A program made the translations under genes and the position numbers. From Herbaspirillum sp. DW155 (lineage in GTDB: Bacteria; Pseudomonadota; Gammaproteobacteria; Burkholderiales; Burkholderiaceae_D), in the NCBI RefSeq assembly GCF_037076565.1, contig NZ_AP029028.1:2294001-2358000 (forward strand): a stretch of 64,000 nt of DNA, given 5' to 3'. How positions within the stretch are numbered: position 1 is the first letter of the stretch; every line of letters begins with the position of its first letter. Positions 30,687 to 40,822 of this stretch are shown here, in pieces. A model generated the notes under the pieces. That model worked only from the letters and a program-made list of their open reading frames with translations. It did not search any database and was not told the DNA's origin.

Positions 30687-31859
30687 ATGCAGTCCATCAG
30701 CATTCTCGGCGCCACCGGTTCCATCGGCGTGTCCACGCTGGACGTGGTGGCCCGCCATCCCGACCGTTATCGTGTCTTTGCGCTCAGCGCCCATGCGCGC
30801 GTGGCCGAACTGGCCGAGCAATGCCAGCGCTTTCGCCCTCAAGTGGCCGTGGTTGGCTCGGCCGAGGCGGCGTCTCAGTTGCAGGTCTTGCTGCGTGCCG
30901 CCAATCTGAGCACGGAAGTGGCCCACGGTCCGCAAGCCTTGTGCGACATCGCGGCCGCCGACGGCTGCGATATGGTCATGGCGGCCATTGTCGGGGCGGC
31001 CGGACTGGCCTCCACGCTGGCTGCCGCCCGCGCCGGCAAGAAGATCCTGCTGGCCAACAAGGAGGCGCTGGTCATCTCCGGCCAGTTGCTGATGGATGCG
31101 GTTCAGGCCCACGGCGCCAGCCTGTTGCCGATCGACAGCGAACACAACGCCATCTTCCAGTGCCTGCCGGCTGGCTATACCCGTTCGATGGCTGCCCATG
31201 GGGTCGAAAAGATCCTGTTGACGGCTTCCGGCGGGCCTTTCCTTCACCGCGACGTGAGTACGCTGGATCAGGTGAGCGTGGAAGAGGCCGTCGCCCATCC
31301 CAAGTGGGTGATGGGTCGCAAGATCTCGGTGGATTCGGCCACCATGATGAACAAGGGTCTGGAGGTGATCGAGGCCCACTGGCTCTTCGGCGCACCTGCG
31401 GACAAGATCGAGGTGGTGATCCACCCGCAAAGCGTGATCCATTCCATGGTTTCCTATGCCGATGGCTCGGTGCTGGCGCAGCTGGGCAATCCCGACATGC
31501 GTACGCCCATTGCCAACGCGCTGGCCTATCCGGAGCGTATCGCCTCGGGCGTGGCGCCGCTGAATCTGGCCCAGATCGCCCAGTTGTCCTTCTTCCCGCC
31601 CGACTATCAGCGCTTCCCCTGCCTGAAACTGGCGTATGATGCCCTGCGAGCCGGCGGTACGCTGGCGGCCATCCTCAATGCCGCCAATGAAGTCGCCGTG
31701 CAAGCCTTCCTCGATGGCCGCATCGGCTTCGGGAAGATCGCTCCCCTGATTGAAGAAGTCATGTCCGCCATTCCCAACCGGCAAGCCGACGACATCGCGG
31801 CCTTGCTGGATCAGGACCGGCAGGCGCGTGACCTTGCCAGTGCCCTGATTTCACGATGA
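30687..31859 (+). CDS. dxr: 1-deoxy-D-xylulose 5-phosphate reductoisomerase
   Basis: Second step of the MEP isoprenoid pathway: DXP to MEP with NADPH. It has 390 residues with the NADPH-binding [14 protein letters not shown] at the N-terminus, the metal and substrate site [15 protein letters not shown], the flexible loop [20 protein letters not shown], and the [10 protein letters not shown] segment. ATG 30687 is selected from the family N-terminus [19 protein letters not shown] lies about 8 bases upstream. The stop overlaps the rseP start by 4 bases (ATGA). Confidence 0.98.
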   Translation: MQSISILGATGSIGVSTLDVVARHPDRYRVFALSAHARVAELAEQCQRFRPQVAVVGSAEAASQLQVLLRAANLSTEVAHGPQALCDIAAADGCDMVMAAIVGAAGLASTLAAARAGKKILLANKEALVISGQLLMDAVQAHGASLLPIDSEHNAIFQCLPAGYTRSMAAHGVEKILLTASGGPFLHRDVSTLDQVSVEEAVAHPKWVMGRKISVDSATMMNKGLEVIEAHWLFGAPADKIEVVIHPQSVIHSMVSYADGSVLAQLGNPDMRTPIANALAYPERIASGVAPLNLAQIAQLSFFPPDYQRFPCLKLAYDALRAGGTLAAILNAANEVAVQAFLDGRIGFGKIAPLIEEVMSAIPNRQADDIAALLDQDRQARDLASALISR

Positions 31860-33229
31860 ACCTGTTGCATACCCTGATCGCTTTCTTCGTTGCCCTGGGC
31901 ACCCTGGTGGTGGTCCATGAGTTGGGGCATTACCTGGTGGCGCGCTGGTGCGGCGTGAAGGTATTGCGCTTCTCGGTGGGGATGGGTCGGGTGATCTGGT
32001 CGCGCCGCTTCGGCCGGGACCAGACCGAGTGGGCGATTTCCATCTTGCCGCTGGGCGGCTATGTGAAGATGCTGGACGCCCGCGAGCAGTCCATGGAGGA
32101 GATTCCCGAGGCTGATCTCCAGCGCGAGTTCACCCGCCAGTCGGTCTGGCGCCGGATCGCCATCGTGGCGGCCGGTCCGATTGCCAATTTCCTGCTGGCC
32201 ATCGCCCTCTTTGCCGGACTTTACATGCATGGCGTGCCCGAGCCGGTCCCCGTGCTGCGTGCGGCGGCCCAGCAGAGTGCCGCCTATCAGGCCGGCCTGC
32301 GCGCAGGTGACCGCATTACCGCCATCAATGGCGCCCCGGTGCAGGTCTGGTCCGAAGTGCGCTGGAAACTGATGCAACTGGTGCTGGAAAAGGCCGATGC
32401 CCGGCTCGACATCGAGCGTCCCAATCCCTCCGGCAATGGCAAGCTGCTCGATACCGTGACCCTGCGCCTGGCCGGCATCGGCAGCAATGAGCTGGAGGGC
32501 GACTTCCTGGCCAAGCTGGGGCTGGCCTTGGCGCGTCCGCCCGCGATCATGGGCAAGATCCTGGATGGACCGGCCAAGGCGGCCGGTTTGCAGACGGGCG
32601 ACCACATCACCTCCATCGATGGCCTGCCCGTGCAGGATGGCCTGGCCTTCGTCGAAAAGGTGCGCGAGTCGGCCGGCAAGGCGCTGCTGCTGCAGGGGCT
32701 GCGCGGCAACACCACCTTCGAAGCGCGCGTCACGCCAGACACGGTGGAAGAGGCTGAAAGCGGCAAGCGTATCGGCCGCATCAAGGTCGAAGTGCCGCTG
32801 GCACCCGAGATGGCCACCGTCAGCGACGATCTGCTGACCGCCGTGGCCAAGGGCGCGCAGCGTACCTGGGATACCAGCGCGATGACCGTCAAGATGATCG
32901 GCAAGATGATCGTCGGACAGGTTTCGCTGAAGAACATCACCGGCCCCATCACGATCGCCGACTATGCCGGACAGACCGCCCGCGTGGGCCTGGTGAGCTA
33001 TCTGAGCTTCCTGGCCTTCATCAGTATCAGCCTGGGAGTGATGAATCTGTTACCAATCCCGGTTTTAGACGGCGGTCATTTGCTGTATTATGCGCTGGAG
33101 ATTTTGACAGGGCGGCCCGTTTCCGAGCGGTTTGGGGAAATCGCGCAGCGCGCCGGCCTGGGATTACTGATGGCGCTGATGCTCGTTGCTGCATTCAACG
33201 ATATCGTGCGACTGATGTTCCAAGGATGA
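31856..33229 (+). CDS. rseP: Site-2 intramembrane zinc protease RseP
   Basis: M50 family protease that cleaves anti-sigma factors (RseA in enterics) and leftover signal peptides within the inner membrane. It has 457 residues. The first membrane helix carries HELGH (His21, Glu22, His25). Two PDZ domains follow (about 120-200 and about 215-290; [12 protein letters not shown] and [12 protein letters not shown]). The C-terminal membrane region has [16 protein letters not shown], which supplies the third metal ligand Asp. It directly precedes bamA and skp, so envelope proteolysis and outer membrane assembly are encoded together. Confidence 0.97.
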   Translation: MNLLHTLIAFFVALGTLVVVHELGHYLVARWCGVKVLRFSVGMGRVIWSRRFGRDQTEWAISILPLGGYVKMLDAREQSMEEIPEADLQREFTRQSVWRRIAIVAAGPIANFLLAIALFAGLYMHGVPEPVPVLRAAAQQSAAYQAGLRAGDRITAINGAPVQVWSEVRWKLMQLVLEKADARLDIERPNPSGNGKLLDTVTLRLAGIGSNELEGDFLAKLGLALARPPAIMGKILDGPAKAAGLQTGDHITSIDGLPVQDGLAFVEKVRESAGKALLLQGLRGNTTFEARVTPDTVEEAESGKRIGRIKVEVPLAPEMATVSDDLLTAVAKGAQRTWDTSAMTVKMIGKMIVGQVSLKNITGPITIADYAGQTARVGLVSYLSFLAFISISLGVMNLLPIPVLDGGHLLYYALEILTGRPVSERFGEIAQRAGLGLLMALMLVAAFNDIVRLMFQG

Positions 33230-33428
33230 ATCCGGCCTGATGCCGGCCCCGGCGAGCAAGCGAGCAAGAACGCGGCGGGGCGGCGAGAAAGACCGGATTT
33301 TTTACATTTGCCGGCCAACCCCGATGGCAGTTGTTAAGCAATTGGCAATGGATCAAGCATCCGTTTTCAATTGCTTACCAGCATCATGTCAGGCAGAGCC
33401 GCAGCGAAAAACTGTTGATGAACGATAG

Positions 33429-35804
33429 ATGAAATTACACCCTGCGCAACATCCCATCCCGACTTTCTCCCGTCGCCTGATCGCTGCCGCCGCATTTGCC
33501 CTGTGCTCCAGCCAGGCCATGGCGATCACGCCCTTCGTGGTCAAGGACATTCGCGTCGAAGGCATCCAGCGTACTGAAGCCGGTACCGTCTTCAGCTATC
33601 TGCCGGTGCGCGTGGGCGATACCTTCAACGATGAAAAGGCCACGGCCGCCATCAAGGCGCTGTACGCCACCGGTTTCTTCCGCGATGTGCGCATCGAAGC
33701 CGAAGGCGACGTGCTGGTGGTGCAGGTGGTCGAGCGCCCGGCTATCGCCAGCGTCGACTTCTCCGGCATCAAGGAATTCGACAAGGAACAGCTGACCAAG
33801 GCCCTGAAGGAAATCGGCGTGGCCGAGTCGCGCATCTTCGACCGCTCGCAGGTCGATCGCGCCGAACAGGAACTGAAGCGTCAATACCTCTCGCGCGGCC
33901 TGTATGGCGCCAAGGTGTCCACCACCGTCACCCCGGTCGAACGCAATCGCGTGGCCATTACCTTTGCGGTGGACGAGGGTGAAGTTTCGCGCATCAAGCA
34001 GATCAACTTCGTCGGCAACAAGGTCTTCTCCGACAGCACCTTGCGCGACCAGATCAAGCTGACCACGCCGGGCTGGTTCACCTGGTACACCAAGGCCGAC
34101 CAGTACTCCAAGGAAAAGCTGCAGGGCGACATTGAAACCCTGCGCTCCTACTACCTGGACCGTGGCTATCTGGAAATGCAGGTCGAGTCGACCCAGGTAT
34201 CGATTACGCCTGACAAGAAAGACATCTACATCACCGTCAATATCAAGGAAGGTGAGAAGTACACCGTCTCCGACATCAAGCTGGAAGGAGAGATGTTCGG
34301 CATGGAGCCGGAACTGGCCAAGCTGGTGCAGCTGAAGAAGGGCGACGTCTATTCCGGCGCCAAGCTCACCGACAGCACCAAGAAGATCGGCGAACGCCTG
34401 GGCAACTTCGGTTACGCCTTCGCCAACGTCAACGCCAACCCCAATGTCGACCGCGAAAAGAAGGAAGTCGCCTTCACCATCATGGTCGACCCGGGCAAGC
34501 GCGTCTACGTGCGTCACGTCAACATCGCCGGCAACACCAAGACCCGTGATGAAGTGATCCGCCGCGAATTCCGCCAGTTCGAGGATTCCTGGTACGACGG
34601 CGAGAAGATCAAGCTCTCCCGCGACCGCGTGGACCGCCTGGGCTACTTCAAGGAAGTCACCGTCGATACGCCTGAAGTTCCGGGCACCAGCGACCAGGTG
34701 GATGTGAACATGAAGGTCGAAGAAAAGCCGACCGGCAACATCATGATCGGTGCCGGTTTCTCGCAGGCCGACAAGGTGAGCCTGACTGGCTCGATCTCGC
34801 AGGAAAACGCCTTCGGCAGCGGCAATACCGTCGGTATCGAGGTCAATACCAGCTCGCGCTATCGCACGATCTCGCTGTCGACCACCAACCCGTACTTCAC
34901 TGACGACGGTATCAGCCGCACCTACGAAGTCTACCTGCGCACGATTCGTCCGTCGGTGTACGCCACCGGTGACTACAAGGTCAAGACGCTGGGCGGCAGC
35001 ATCAAGTTTGGCGTGCCGTTCTCGGAACTGGACCGGGTGTTCTTTGGCGTCGGCGTTGAAAACACCAACGTCAGTACCGACAGCACCAGCCCGACTCTGT
35101 ATCGCCAGTACGTGCGAGACTTTGGCGGCGTGGGCGCCAACGACTGCGACGTGACCTCCAGCACTAACAACTGCGGCGTGGGCAGCGCCCGTACCACCAG
35201 CATCCCGCTGACCGTCGCATGGCAGCGTGATGGTCGAGACTCCGCCCTGGTGCCGACCACCGGCCGCTATCAGCGTGCCAATTTCGAGGTTTCCTACGTC
35301 GGTACCCTGAAGTACTATCGTGCCAGCTACCAGCAGCAGTACTTCCAGCCCTTCTTCAGCAAGGCCGTGACTCTGGCCCTGAACGGCGAAGTGGATTACG
35401 GTCGCGGCCTGGGCAGCAAGCCCTATCCCGTGTTCAAGAACTATTACGCCGGCGGTATCGGCACTGTCCGTGGCTACGAGGCTTCCTCGCTGGGTAGCCT
35501 CAAGGACCAGTACGGCGACTCCATGGGCGGCGCCTCGCGTCTGTATGGCAATGCCGAACTGCAGTTCCCGTTCCCGGGCTCGGGCCAGGACCGCACGCTG
35601 CGCTGGTTCACCTTCTTTGACGGCGGCAACGTCTTCGCCGACGGCGAAAACATCAAGCTCAACGACCTGCGCTATTCGGCCGGTGTCGGTATCAGCTGGG
35701 TGTCGCCGATCGGTCCGCTGAAGCTGAGCTTCGGCAAGCCATTGAACCTGAAGGCGGGTGACAAGTCTCAAACCTTCCAGTTCCAACTGGGTACCGGCTT
35801 CTAA
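33429..35804 (+). CDS. bamA: Outer membrane protein assembly factor BamA
   Basis: Omp85 core of the BAM machine that inserts beta-barrel proteins into the outer membrane. It has 791 residues: a signal peptide (about 1-32, hydrophobic LIAAAAFALCSSQ, cleavage after AMA), five POTRA domains (about 33-430, first IRVEGIQRTEAGTVFSYLPVRVG), then a 16-strand barrel. The barrel has the conserved VRGYEASSLG loop (the VRGF-equivalent lid motif) and ends FQFQLGTGF with a C-terminal Phe as the assembly signal. A two-cysteine loop (CDVTSSTNNC) is present in an extracellular loop. Its leader of about 200 bases separates it from rseP. Confidence 0.98.
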   Translation: MKLHPAQHPIPTFSRRLIAAAAFALCSSQAMAITPFVVKDIRVEGIQRTEAGTVFSYLPVRVGDTFNDEKATAAIKALYATGFFRDVRIEAEGDVLVVQVVERPAIASVDFSGIKEFDKEQLTKALKEIGVAESRIFDRSQVDRAEQELKRQYLSRGLYGAKVSTTVTPVERNRVAITFAVDEGEVSRIKQINFVGNKVFSDSTLRDQIKLTTPGWFTWYTKADQYSKEKLQGDIETLRSYYLDRGYLEMQVESTQVSITPDKKDIYITVNIKEGEKYTVSDIKLEGEMFGMEPELAKLVQLKKGDVYSGAKLTDSTKKIGERLGNFGYAFANVNANPNVDREKKEVAFTIMVDPGKRVYVRHVNIAGNTKTRDEVIRREFRQFEDSWYDGEKIKLSRDRVDRLGYFKEVTVDTPEVPGTSDQVDVNMKVEEKPTGNIMIGAGFSQADKVSLTGSISQENAFGSGNTVGIEVNTSSRYRTISLSTTNPYFTDDGISRTYEVYLRTIRPSVYATGDYKVKTLGGSIKFGVPFSELDRVFFGVGVENTNVSTDSTSPTLYRQYVRDFGGVGANDCDVTSSTNNCGVGSARTTSIPLTVAWQRDGRDSALVPTTGRYQRANFEVSYVGTLKYYRASYQQQYFQPFFSKAVTLALNGEVDYGRGLGSKPYPVFKNYYAGGIGTVRGYEASSLGSLKDQYGDSMGGASRLYGNAELQFPFPGSGQDRTLRWFTFFDGGNVFADGENIKLNDLRYSAGVGISWVSPIGPLKLSFGKPLNLKAGDKSQTFQFQLGTGF

Positions 35805-35840
35805 AGCGGTCATCATTGATTCGTAATACGGAGAGTAATC

Positions 35841-36359
35841 TTGAAGTTCATGACCAAATCGTTCCTGTCCCTGCAGACCATCGTGATGGCGGCCTGCCTG
35901 TTGAGCTTTGCTCCTGCCCACGCGCAGGAAAGCTCCAAAATCGCTTTCGTGAGCACCGAGCGCATCTTCCGCGAAGCGGCGCCCGCCAAGGCCGCGCAAG
36001 CCAAGCTGGAAGCCGAGTTCGCCAAGCGTGACCGTGACCTGCAAGACATGGCCGCACGTCTGAAGGCGCAGTCCGACAAGCTGGACAAGGATGCTGCCGT
36101 GCTGTCGGACTCCGACCGCGCCAAGCGCCAGCGCGACCTGTCCGACCTGGACAAGGAATTCCAGCGCAAGCAGCGCGAATTCCGTGAAGACCTGAACCAG
36201 CGCCGCAACGAGGAACTGGCCGTGGTCCTGGAACGCACCAACAAGGTGATCCGCCAGATCGCTGAAGCCGAGAAGTACGATATCGTCTTCCAGGAAGCCG
36301 TCTATGCTTCCAAGCGCATCGACATCACCGACAAGGTGCTCAAGGAACTGGCGAAGTAA
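35841..36359 (+). CDS. skp: OmpH/Skp family periplasmic chaperone
   Basis: Periplasmic trimeric chaperone that carries unfolded outer membrane proteins to BamA. It has 172 residues: a signal peptide (about 1-28, cleaved after AHA), the strand KIAFVSTERIFREAAPAK, then a long charged coiled coil (about 55-140) rich in Lys, Arg and Glu, and a C-terminal strand (YDIVFQEAVYASKRIDIT). The start is probably TTG at 35841: GGAG at 35830-35833 is 7 bases away, against 16 for the ATG at 35850. Confidence 0.93.
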   Translation: MKFMTKSFLSLQTIVMAACLLSFAPAHAQESSKIAFVSTERIFREAAPAKAAQAKLEAEFAKRDRDLQDMAARLKAQSDKLDKDAAVLSDSDRAKRQRDLSDLDKEFQRKQREFREDLNQRRNEELAVVLERTNKVIRQIAEAEKYDIVFQEAVYASKRIDITDKVLKELAK

Positions 36360-36371
36360 TCGCCGTATTGC

Positions 36372-36410
36372 CATGCGGGCGCAGGGTGGCAACGCCCTGG
36401 CGCCCGCATG
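36372..36410. other. GC-rich intercistronic hairpin between skp and lpxD
   Basis: CATGCGGGCGC (36372-36382) pairs perfectly with GCGCCCGCATG (36400-36410), extended inside by AGGGTG/CGCCCT. No T-run follows, so it is more likely an mRNA stability or processing element than a terminator. Confidence 0.6.
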
Positions 36411-36488
36411 TCGCTTCAGGGGCCGCCGTCTTGGTGGCCTTTGTTCTTCCGTAACGCCAAGCAACGCCTATCATTCGGAAAAGCCAAG

Positions 36489-37577
36489 ATGAGTATTCGA
36501 CTGCAGCAACTGGTCGAGCGCCTGGGCGGGCAGCTGAAGGGTGATGCGACCATCGCGGTCCAGGGCATCGCGCCGCTGGACGTCGCAGGTGCCAGCCACA
36601 TTACCTTCCTCTCCAATCCCAAGTTCCGCGCACAAGCCGAAGCGACCCAGGCGGCGGCGCTGATCCTGTCCGAGGCTGATGATGCCCAGGTGCAGGGCTA
36701 CGCCGGCGCCCGTATCGTCACCCGCAACCCTTACGCCTACTTTGCGCGCGCCGCGCAGTTGTTCCAGGCGGAGGCGGAAGTTCGTCCTGCTACAGGCATT
36801 CACTCCAGCGCTGTCGTTGATCCTTCTGCGCAGGTGGCGCCGGACGCCGTGATCGGCCCGCTGGTGGTCATCGAAGCCGGTGCCGTCATCGGCGCGCGTG
36901 CCCGCATCGATGCCGGCAGCTTCATCGGCCATCACGCCAAGGTCGGCGAAGACACCCATTTTCATGCCCGCGCCACCCTGCATCACGCCTGCGAGATCGG
37001 TGCACGCGGCATCGTCCATTCGGGTGCGGTGATCGGCGCCGATGGCTTCGGTTTCGCCAACGAAGCCGGGCAATGGATCAAGATCCCGCAAGTCGGCCGT
37101 GTGATGATCGGCGATGACGTCGAAATCGGCGCCAATACCACCATCGACCGTGGCGCCCTGGCCGATACCGTGATCGAGGAGGGCGTCAAGCTCGACAACC
37201 AGATCCAGATCGCCCACAACTGCCACATCGGCGCGCATACCGCCATCGCCGCCTGTGCCGGCATCGCCGGCAGCGCGAAAATCGGCAAGTATTGCTCCAT
37301 CGGCGGTGCCGCCATGATCCACGGCCACATCACCATCGTCGACAAGGTGCACGTCTCGGCCGGTACGCTGGCCTTGCGTTCCATCCTGGAGCCGGGGCAG
37401 TACACCGGCTTCTACCCCATCACCGAACACCGCGACTGGGAAAAATCCGCTGCCTTGGTGCGCAATCTGGGCACGATGCGTGAGAAAATCCGGGCGTTGG
37501 AAAAATCGCTTAAAACGTTAACACAAGAACAAGCAGGCCAAGCCCCGCTTTCAGAGAATCAAGAAGAGAATGAATAG
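36489..37577 (+). CDS. lpxD: UDP-3-O-acylglucosamine N-acyltransferase LpxD
   Basis: Third step of lipid A synthesis: adds a 3-hydroxyacyl chain from ACP to UDP-3-O-acyl-glucosamine. It has 362 residues: an N-terminal uridine-binding domain (about 1-100), then a left-handed beta helix of hexapeptide repeats (about 105-330, many [IV]GxxxxI turns). The catalytic His lies in [21 protein letters not shown] and the following [15 protein letters not shown]-terminal helix ([14 protein letters not shown]) is present. ATG 36489 is set by the family start [14 protein letters not shown]. It overlaps fabZ by 8 bases. Confidence 0.97.
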   Translation: MSIRLQQLVERLGGQLKGDATIAVQGIAPLDVAGASHITFLSNPKFRAQAEATQAAALILSEADDAQVQGYAGARIVTRNPYAYFARAAQLFQAEAEVRPATGIHSSAVVDPSAQVAPDAVIGPLVVIEAGAVIGARARIDAGSFIGHHAKVGEDTHFHARATLHHACEIGARGIVHSGAVIGADGFGFANEAGQWIKIPQVGRVMIGDDVEIGANTTIDRGALADTVIEEGVKLDNQIQIAHNCHIGAHTAIAACAGIAGSAKIGKYCSIGGAAMIHGHITIVDKVHVSAGTLALRSILEPGQYTGFYPITEHRDWEKSAALVRNLGTMREKIRALEKSLKTLTQEQAGQAPLSENQEENE

Positions 37578-38034
37578 CCTCGACATCAATCAAATCAAAC
37601 AGTACCTGCCACACCGCTACCCGCTGCTGCTGGTTGATCGCGTGCTGAACTGGGAGAGCGGCAAGACCATCACCGCGATCAAGAACGTGACCGTGAATGA
37701 AGAATTCTTCAACGGCCACTTCCCGCACAAGCCGGTGATGCCGGGCGTGCTGATGATCGAGGCGCTGGCTCAGACGGCCGCGCTGCTGTCCTTCCTGACC
37801 GAAGGCAGGAAGCCCGATGAAAACACCGTGGTCTATTTCGTCGGCATCGACAATGCCCGCTTCAAGCGTCCGGTGGAGCCAGGCGACCAGCTGAAGATGG
37901 AAGTGGAAATCACCCGCCGTGCCCGTGGCATCTGGAAATACCGTGCCGTGGCCACCGTGGACGGCCAGGTGGCCGTGGAAGGCGACCTGATGTGCACCAT
38001 GCGCAGCGCCGCCGACGCCAGCCAGAGCGCCTGA
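37570..38034 (+). CDS. fabZ: 3-hydroxyacyl-ACP dehydratase FabZ
   Basis: Hot-dog-fold dehydratase of fatty acid elongation. It competes with LpxA for 3-hydroxyacyl-ACP, which balances phospholipid and lipid A. It has 154 residues with [13 protein letters not shown], the catalytic His in [21 protein letters not shown] (His and Glu present), and [12 protein letters not shown]. The overlap with the end of lpxD implies coupled translation. The last residues (AADASQSA) are a short Ala/Ser tail. Confidence 0.98.
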   Translation: MNSLDINQIKQYLPHRYPLLLVDRVLNWESGKTITAIKNVTVNEEFFNGHFPHKPVMPGVLMIEALAQTAALLSFLTEGRKPDENTVVYFVGIDNARFKRPVEPGDQLKMEVEITRRARGIWKYRAVATVDGQVAVEGDLMCTMRSAADASQSA

Positions 38035-38070
38035 CCGCAGGCCAGCCTGCAAGGCTTGACGTATCAAGCC

Positions 38071-38106
38071 AGGCCCGGCGGCGATCGGCAGGATCGCGCC
38101 GGGCCT
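38071..38106. other. GC-rich intercistronic hairpin between fabZ and lpxA
   Basis: AGGCCCGGC (38071-38079) pairs with GCCGGGCCT (38098-38106), then after one bulged G a second stem GCGATC (38081-38086) with GATCGC (38092-38097) and loop GGCAG. No T-run. It is similar in kind to the skp-lpxD hairpin. Confidence 0.65.
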
Positions 38107-38170
38107 GATTCATTGTGCAGATTGCTTCATTGCAAGATGTGCAACCAGTGAACCTACCGAAGCACAGGAC

Positions 38171-38959
38171 ATGTCCAAGATCCATCCAAGCGCAGTGATT
38201 GCTCCCGGAGCGCAGATCGACGAATCCGTCGAGATCGGCGCCTACGCCGTCATCGGCCCTGACGTGCGCATCGGCGCGGGCACCCGCATCGGCCCCCACG
38301 TGGTGATCGAAGGCCACACCACCATCGGCCGCGACAACGAGATTTTCCAGTTCGCCTCCATCGGCGCCGCGCCGCAGGACAAGAAGTACGCCGGCGAGCC
38401 GACCACCATGGAAATCGGCGACCGCAACACCATCCGCGAATTCGTCACCTTCAACCGGGGCACCGTGCAGGATGGCGGCGCCACCCGCATCGGCAACGAC
38501 AACTGGATCATGGCCTACGTCCACCTGGCGCACGACTGCCAGCTGGGCAGCCACATCATCCTGGCCAACAATGCCACCCTGGCCGGCCACGTGCACCTGG
38601 GCGACCACGTGTTCCTGGGCGGTTTCACCACGGTGCACCAGTTCTGCCATATCGGTGCCCATGCCATGACCGCCTTTACGGCGGCCGTGAGCCAGGACGT
38701 GCCACCCTTCGTGACGGCAGCTGGCAACCGTGCGGTGCCGGCCGGCATCAACAGCGAGGGCTTGAAGCGCCGTGGTTTCTCCAGCGAGCAGATCATGGAG
38801 ATCAAGCGCGCCTACAAGGTGATCTACCGTGCCGGCCTGCCGCTGGAAGAGGCCAAGCAGCAACTGGCGGACATGGAAGCCAAGTCCGCTCACAGCGCCG
38901 AATACATTCGCCTGCTGCGCGAATTCATCGAGGCTTCGGCCCGTGGCATCATCCGCTGA
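38171..38959 (+). CDS. lpxA: UDP-N-acetylglucosamine O-acyltransferase LpxA
   Basis: First step of lipid A synthesis: transfers a 3-hydroxyacyl chain from ACP to the 3-OH of UDP-GlcNAc. It has 262 residues: a left-handed beta helix built of hexapeptide repeats ([26 protein letters not shown] onward), the catalytic-site segment [30 protein letters not shown] (split here in prose; catalytic His about residue 125), and a C-terminal alpha-helical domain ([20 protein letters not shown]). The end overlaps the lpxB start by 17 bases. Confidence 0.98.
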   Translation: MSKIHPSAVIAPGAQIDESVEIGAYAVIGPDVRIGAGTRIGPHVVIEGHTTIGRDNEIFQFASIGAAPQDKKYAGEPTTMEIGDRNTIREFVTFNRGTVQDGGATRIGNDNWIMAYVHLAHDCQLGSHIILANNATLAGHVHLGDHVFLGGFTTVHQFCHIGAHAMTAFTAAVSQDVPPFVTAAGNRAVPAGINSEGLKRRGFSSEQIMEIKRAYKVIYRAGLPLEEAKQQLADMEAKSAHSAEYIRLLREFIEASARGIIR

Positions 38960-40118
38960 CATCACCCGCCGCCAGTCGATCGCACTGGTGGCCGGAGAAA
39001 GCTCGGGCGACCTGCTGGGCAGCCGCCTGCTGGCCGGGGTGCGCGAGCGCCTGCCCGACGTGCGGCTGCACGGCATCGGCGGCGAGCACATGATGGCGCA
39101 GGGCTTTACCAGCGACTGGCCGATGGACAAGCTGACCGTGCGTGGCCTGTTCGAGGTGATTCCGCGCTACCGCGAGATCAAGGGTATCCAGGACTCGCTG
39201 CGCGACAAGCTGCTGGCGGATCGTCCGGATGTCTTCGTGGGGGTCGATTACCCCGGCTTCAACCTGGGCCTGGAAGAACAGCTCAAGAAGGCCGGCATCC
39301 CGACCATCCACTTCATCGGCCCGCAGATCTGGGCCTGGCGCGGCTGGCGCATCAAGAAGATCCAGCGTGCGGTGTCGCATATGCTGGTGATCTTTCCCTT
39401 CGAGGAAAATCTCTATCGCCAGGCCGGCGTGCCGGTCACCTATGTGGGCCACCCGCTGGCCGAGGTGATCCCGCTGCAACCCGATACCGAAGGCGCCCGC
39501 CAGCGCCTCGGTTTGACCGGGCCGGGCAGGGTGGTGGCCATCCTGCCGGGCAGCCGCATGAGCGAACTGAAGCAGAATGGCGAAGGTTTCTTGGCCGCGG
39601 CACGGCTGTTGCGGCAGCGCGATGCGCAATTGCAGTTTGTCACGCCCATGGCGGGTGACCGGCAGATGGCCTTCTTTGAGGATCAGATTCGCCAGGGCGG
39701 ATATGAAGATCTTGGCGTCAGCGTGATCCGTGGCCAGTCGCACAGTGCGATGGAGGCCTCGGACGCGGTGCTGGTGGCTTCCGGCACCGCCTCGCTGGAA
39801 GTGGCGCTGTACAAGAAGCCGATGGTGATCTCCTACAAGGTCAACTGGGCCTCGTACCAGATCATGCGGCACATGGCCTACCAGCCCTGGGTGGGCCTGC
39901 CCAACATCCTGGCGCGCGACTTCCTGGTGCCGGAACTGCTGCAGCACCAGGCCACACCCGAGGCGCTGGCCGATGCCATGTGGCACCAGCTGGAAGACCA
40001 TGCGCACCAGCAGCGCCTGGCGAGGCGCTTTGCCGACTTGCACCAGTCGCTGCTGCGCGATACCAGCCGGGAGAGCGCCAACGCGGTATGTGAAGTCATT
40101 GGCGCGCGGCGCCGCTGA
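38943..40118 (+). CDS. lpxB: Lipid-A-disaccharide synthase LpxB
   Basis: GT19 glycosyltransferase that condenses UDP-diacylglucosamine with lipid X to form the lipid A disaccharide at the inner face of the membrane. It has 391 residues with [16 protein letters not shown] near the N-terminus, [45 protein letters not shown], and the C-terminal donor site [20 protein letters not shown]. The start is probably GTG 38943, inside the end of lpxA, with GAGG about 8 bases upstream; no ATG precedes the conserved region in a sensible place. Confidence 0.96.
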   Translation: MASSADITRRQSIALVAGESSGDLLGSRLLAGVRERLPDVRLHGIGGEHMMAQGFTSDWPMDKLTVRGLFEVIPRYREIKGIQDSLRDKLLADRPDVFVGVDYPGFNLGLEEQLKKAGIPTIHFIGPQIWAWRGWRIKKIQRAVSHMLVIFPFEENLYRQAGVPVTYVGHPLAEVIPLQPDTEGARQRLGLTGPGRVVAILPGSRMSELKQNGEGFLAAARLLRQRDAQLQFVTPMAGDRQMAFFEDQIRQGGYEDLGVSVIRGQSHSAMEASDAVLVASGTASLEVALYKKPMVISYKVNWASYQIMRHMAYQPWVGLPNILARDFLVPELLQHQATPEALADAMWHQLEDHAHQQRLARRFADLHQSLLRDTSRESANAVCEVIGARRR

Positions 40119-40178
40119 TATGCCGCCAAGAAGGATCGCTGCGGCGATCCGTTTGAGAGTTTGATGAAGGAATTTGCT

Positions 40179-40811
40179 ATGCCCAAGGCGGCCCCCCAGA
40201 CCCTGGCTTTGTTTGACGACCATACCGGCGAGATCATCTGCGGGGTCGATGAGGCCGGCCGTGGTCCGCTGGCCGGGCCGGTCTTTGCGGCGGCCGTGAT
40301 CCTCGATCCGGCGCGTCCGGTCAAGGGCCTGCGCGATTCCAAGAAGCTTTCCGAGGCCGCGCGCGACAGTCTGGCGCTGGAAATCAAGGAATCGGCACTG
40401 GCCTGGGCGATTGCCTCCTGCAACGAGCAGGAGATCGACGAACTCAACATCCTGCACGCCAGCATGCTGGCCATGCGCCGTGCGGTGGAAGCGCTCTCGA
40501 CGCCGCCCACGCTGGCCCTGATCGATGGCAACCGCTGCCCGGTCATGAGCATCCGCTCGGAAGCCATCGTCAAGGGCGACGACAAGGTGCCCGCCATCTC
40601 GGCCGCCTCCATCCTCGCCAAGACCGCGCGCGATGCGGCGCTGCTGGTCTTGCACGACACCTATCCGCACTACGGTTTCGACCGCCACAAGGGCTATCCG
40701 ACCCCGTTGCACCTCGAAATGCTGCGGCTGCATGGCGTCTCGCCGGTGCATCGCCGCTCCTATGCGCCGGTCAAGGCCTTGCTGTCCGGCCAGACGGTGG
40801 TGATGGCGTGA
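40179..40811 (+). CDS. rnhB: Ribonuclease HII
   Basis: Cleaves RNA-DNA hybrids and single ribonucleotides in DNA. It has 210 residues with the active-site segments [14 protein letters not shown] (Asp, Glu), [20 protein letters not shown] (Asp) and [13 protein letters not shown] (Asp at the end), and the [13 protein letters not shown] motif. ATG 40179 is favoured: AAGGA lies 7 bases upstream. The ATG and TTG 15-18 bases earlier would overlap that site. Its place after lpxB is conserved in proteobacteria. The stop overlaps the next gene's GTG. Confidence 0.96.
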   Translation: MPKAAPQTLALFDDHTGEIICGVDEAGRGPLAGPVFAAAVILDPARPVKGLRDSKKLSEAARDSLALEIKESALAWAIASCNEQEIDELNILHASMLAMRRAVEALSTPPTLALIDGNRCPVMSIRSEAIVKGDDKVPAISAASILAKTARDAALLVLHDTYPHYGFDRHKGYPTPLHLEMLRLHGVSPVHRRSYAPVKALLSGQTVVMA

Positions 40812-40822
40812 GCGGGATGAGC

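Noticed and set aside
33435-36464. A 1009-codon minus-strand open frame opposite bamA and skp
   Set aside because: Shadow of two well-supported genes, with composition typical of antisense frames in GC-rich DNA and no motifs or ribosome binding site.
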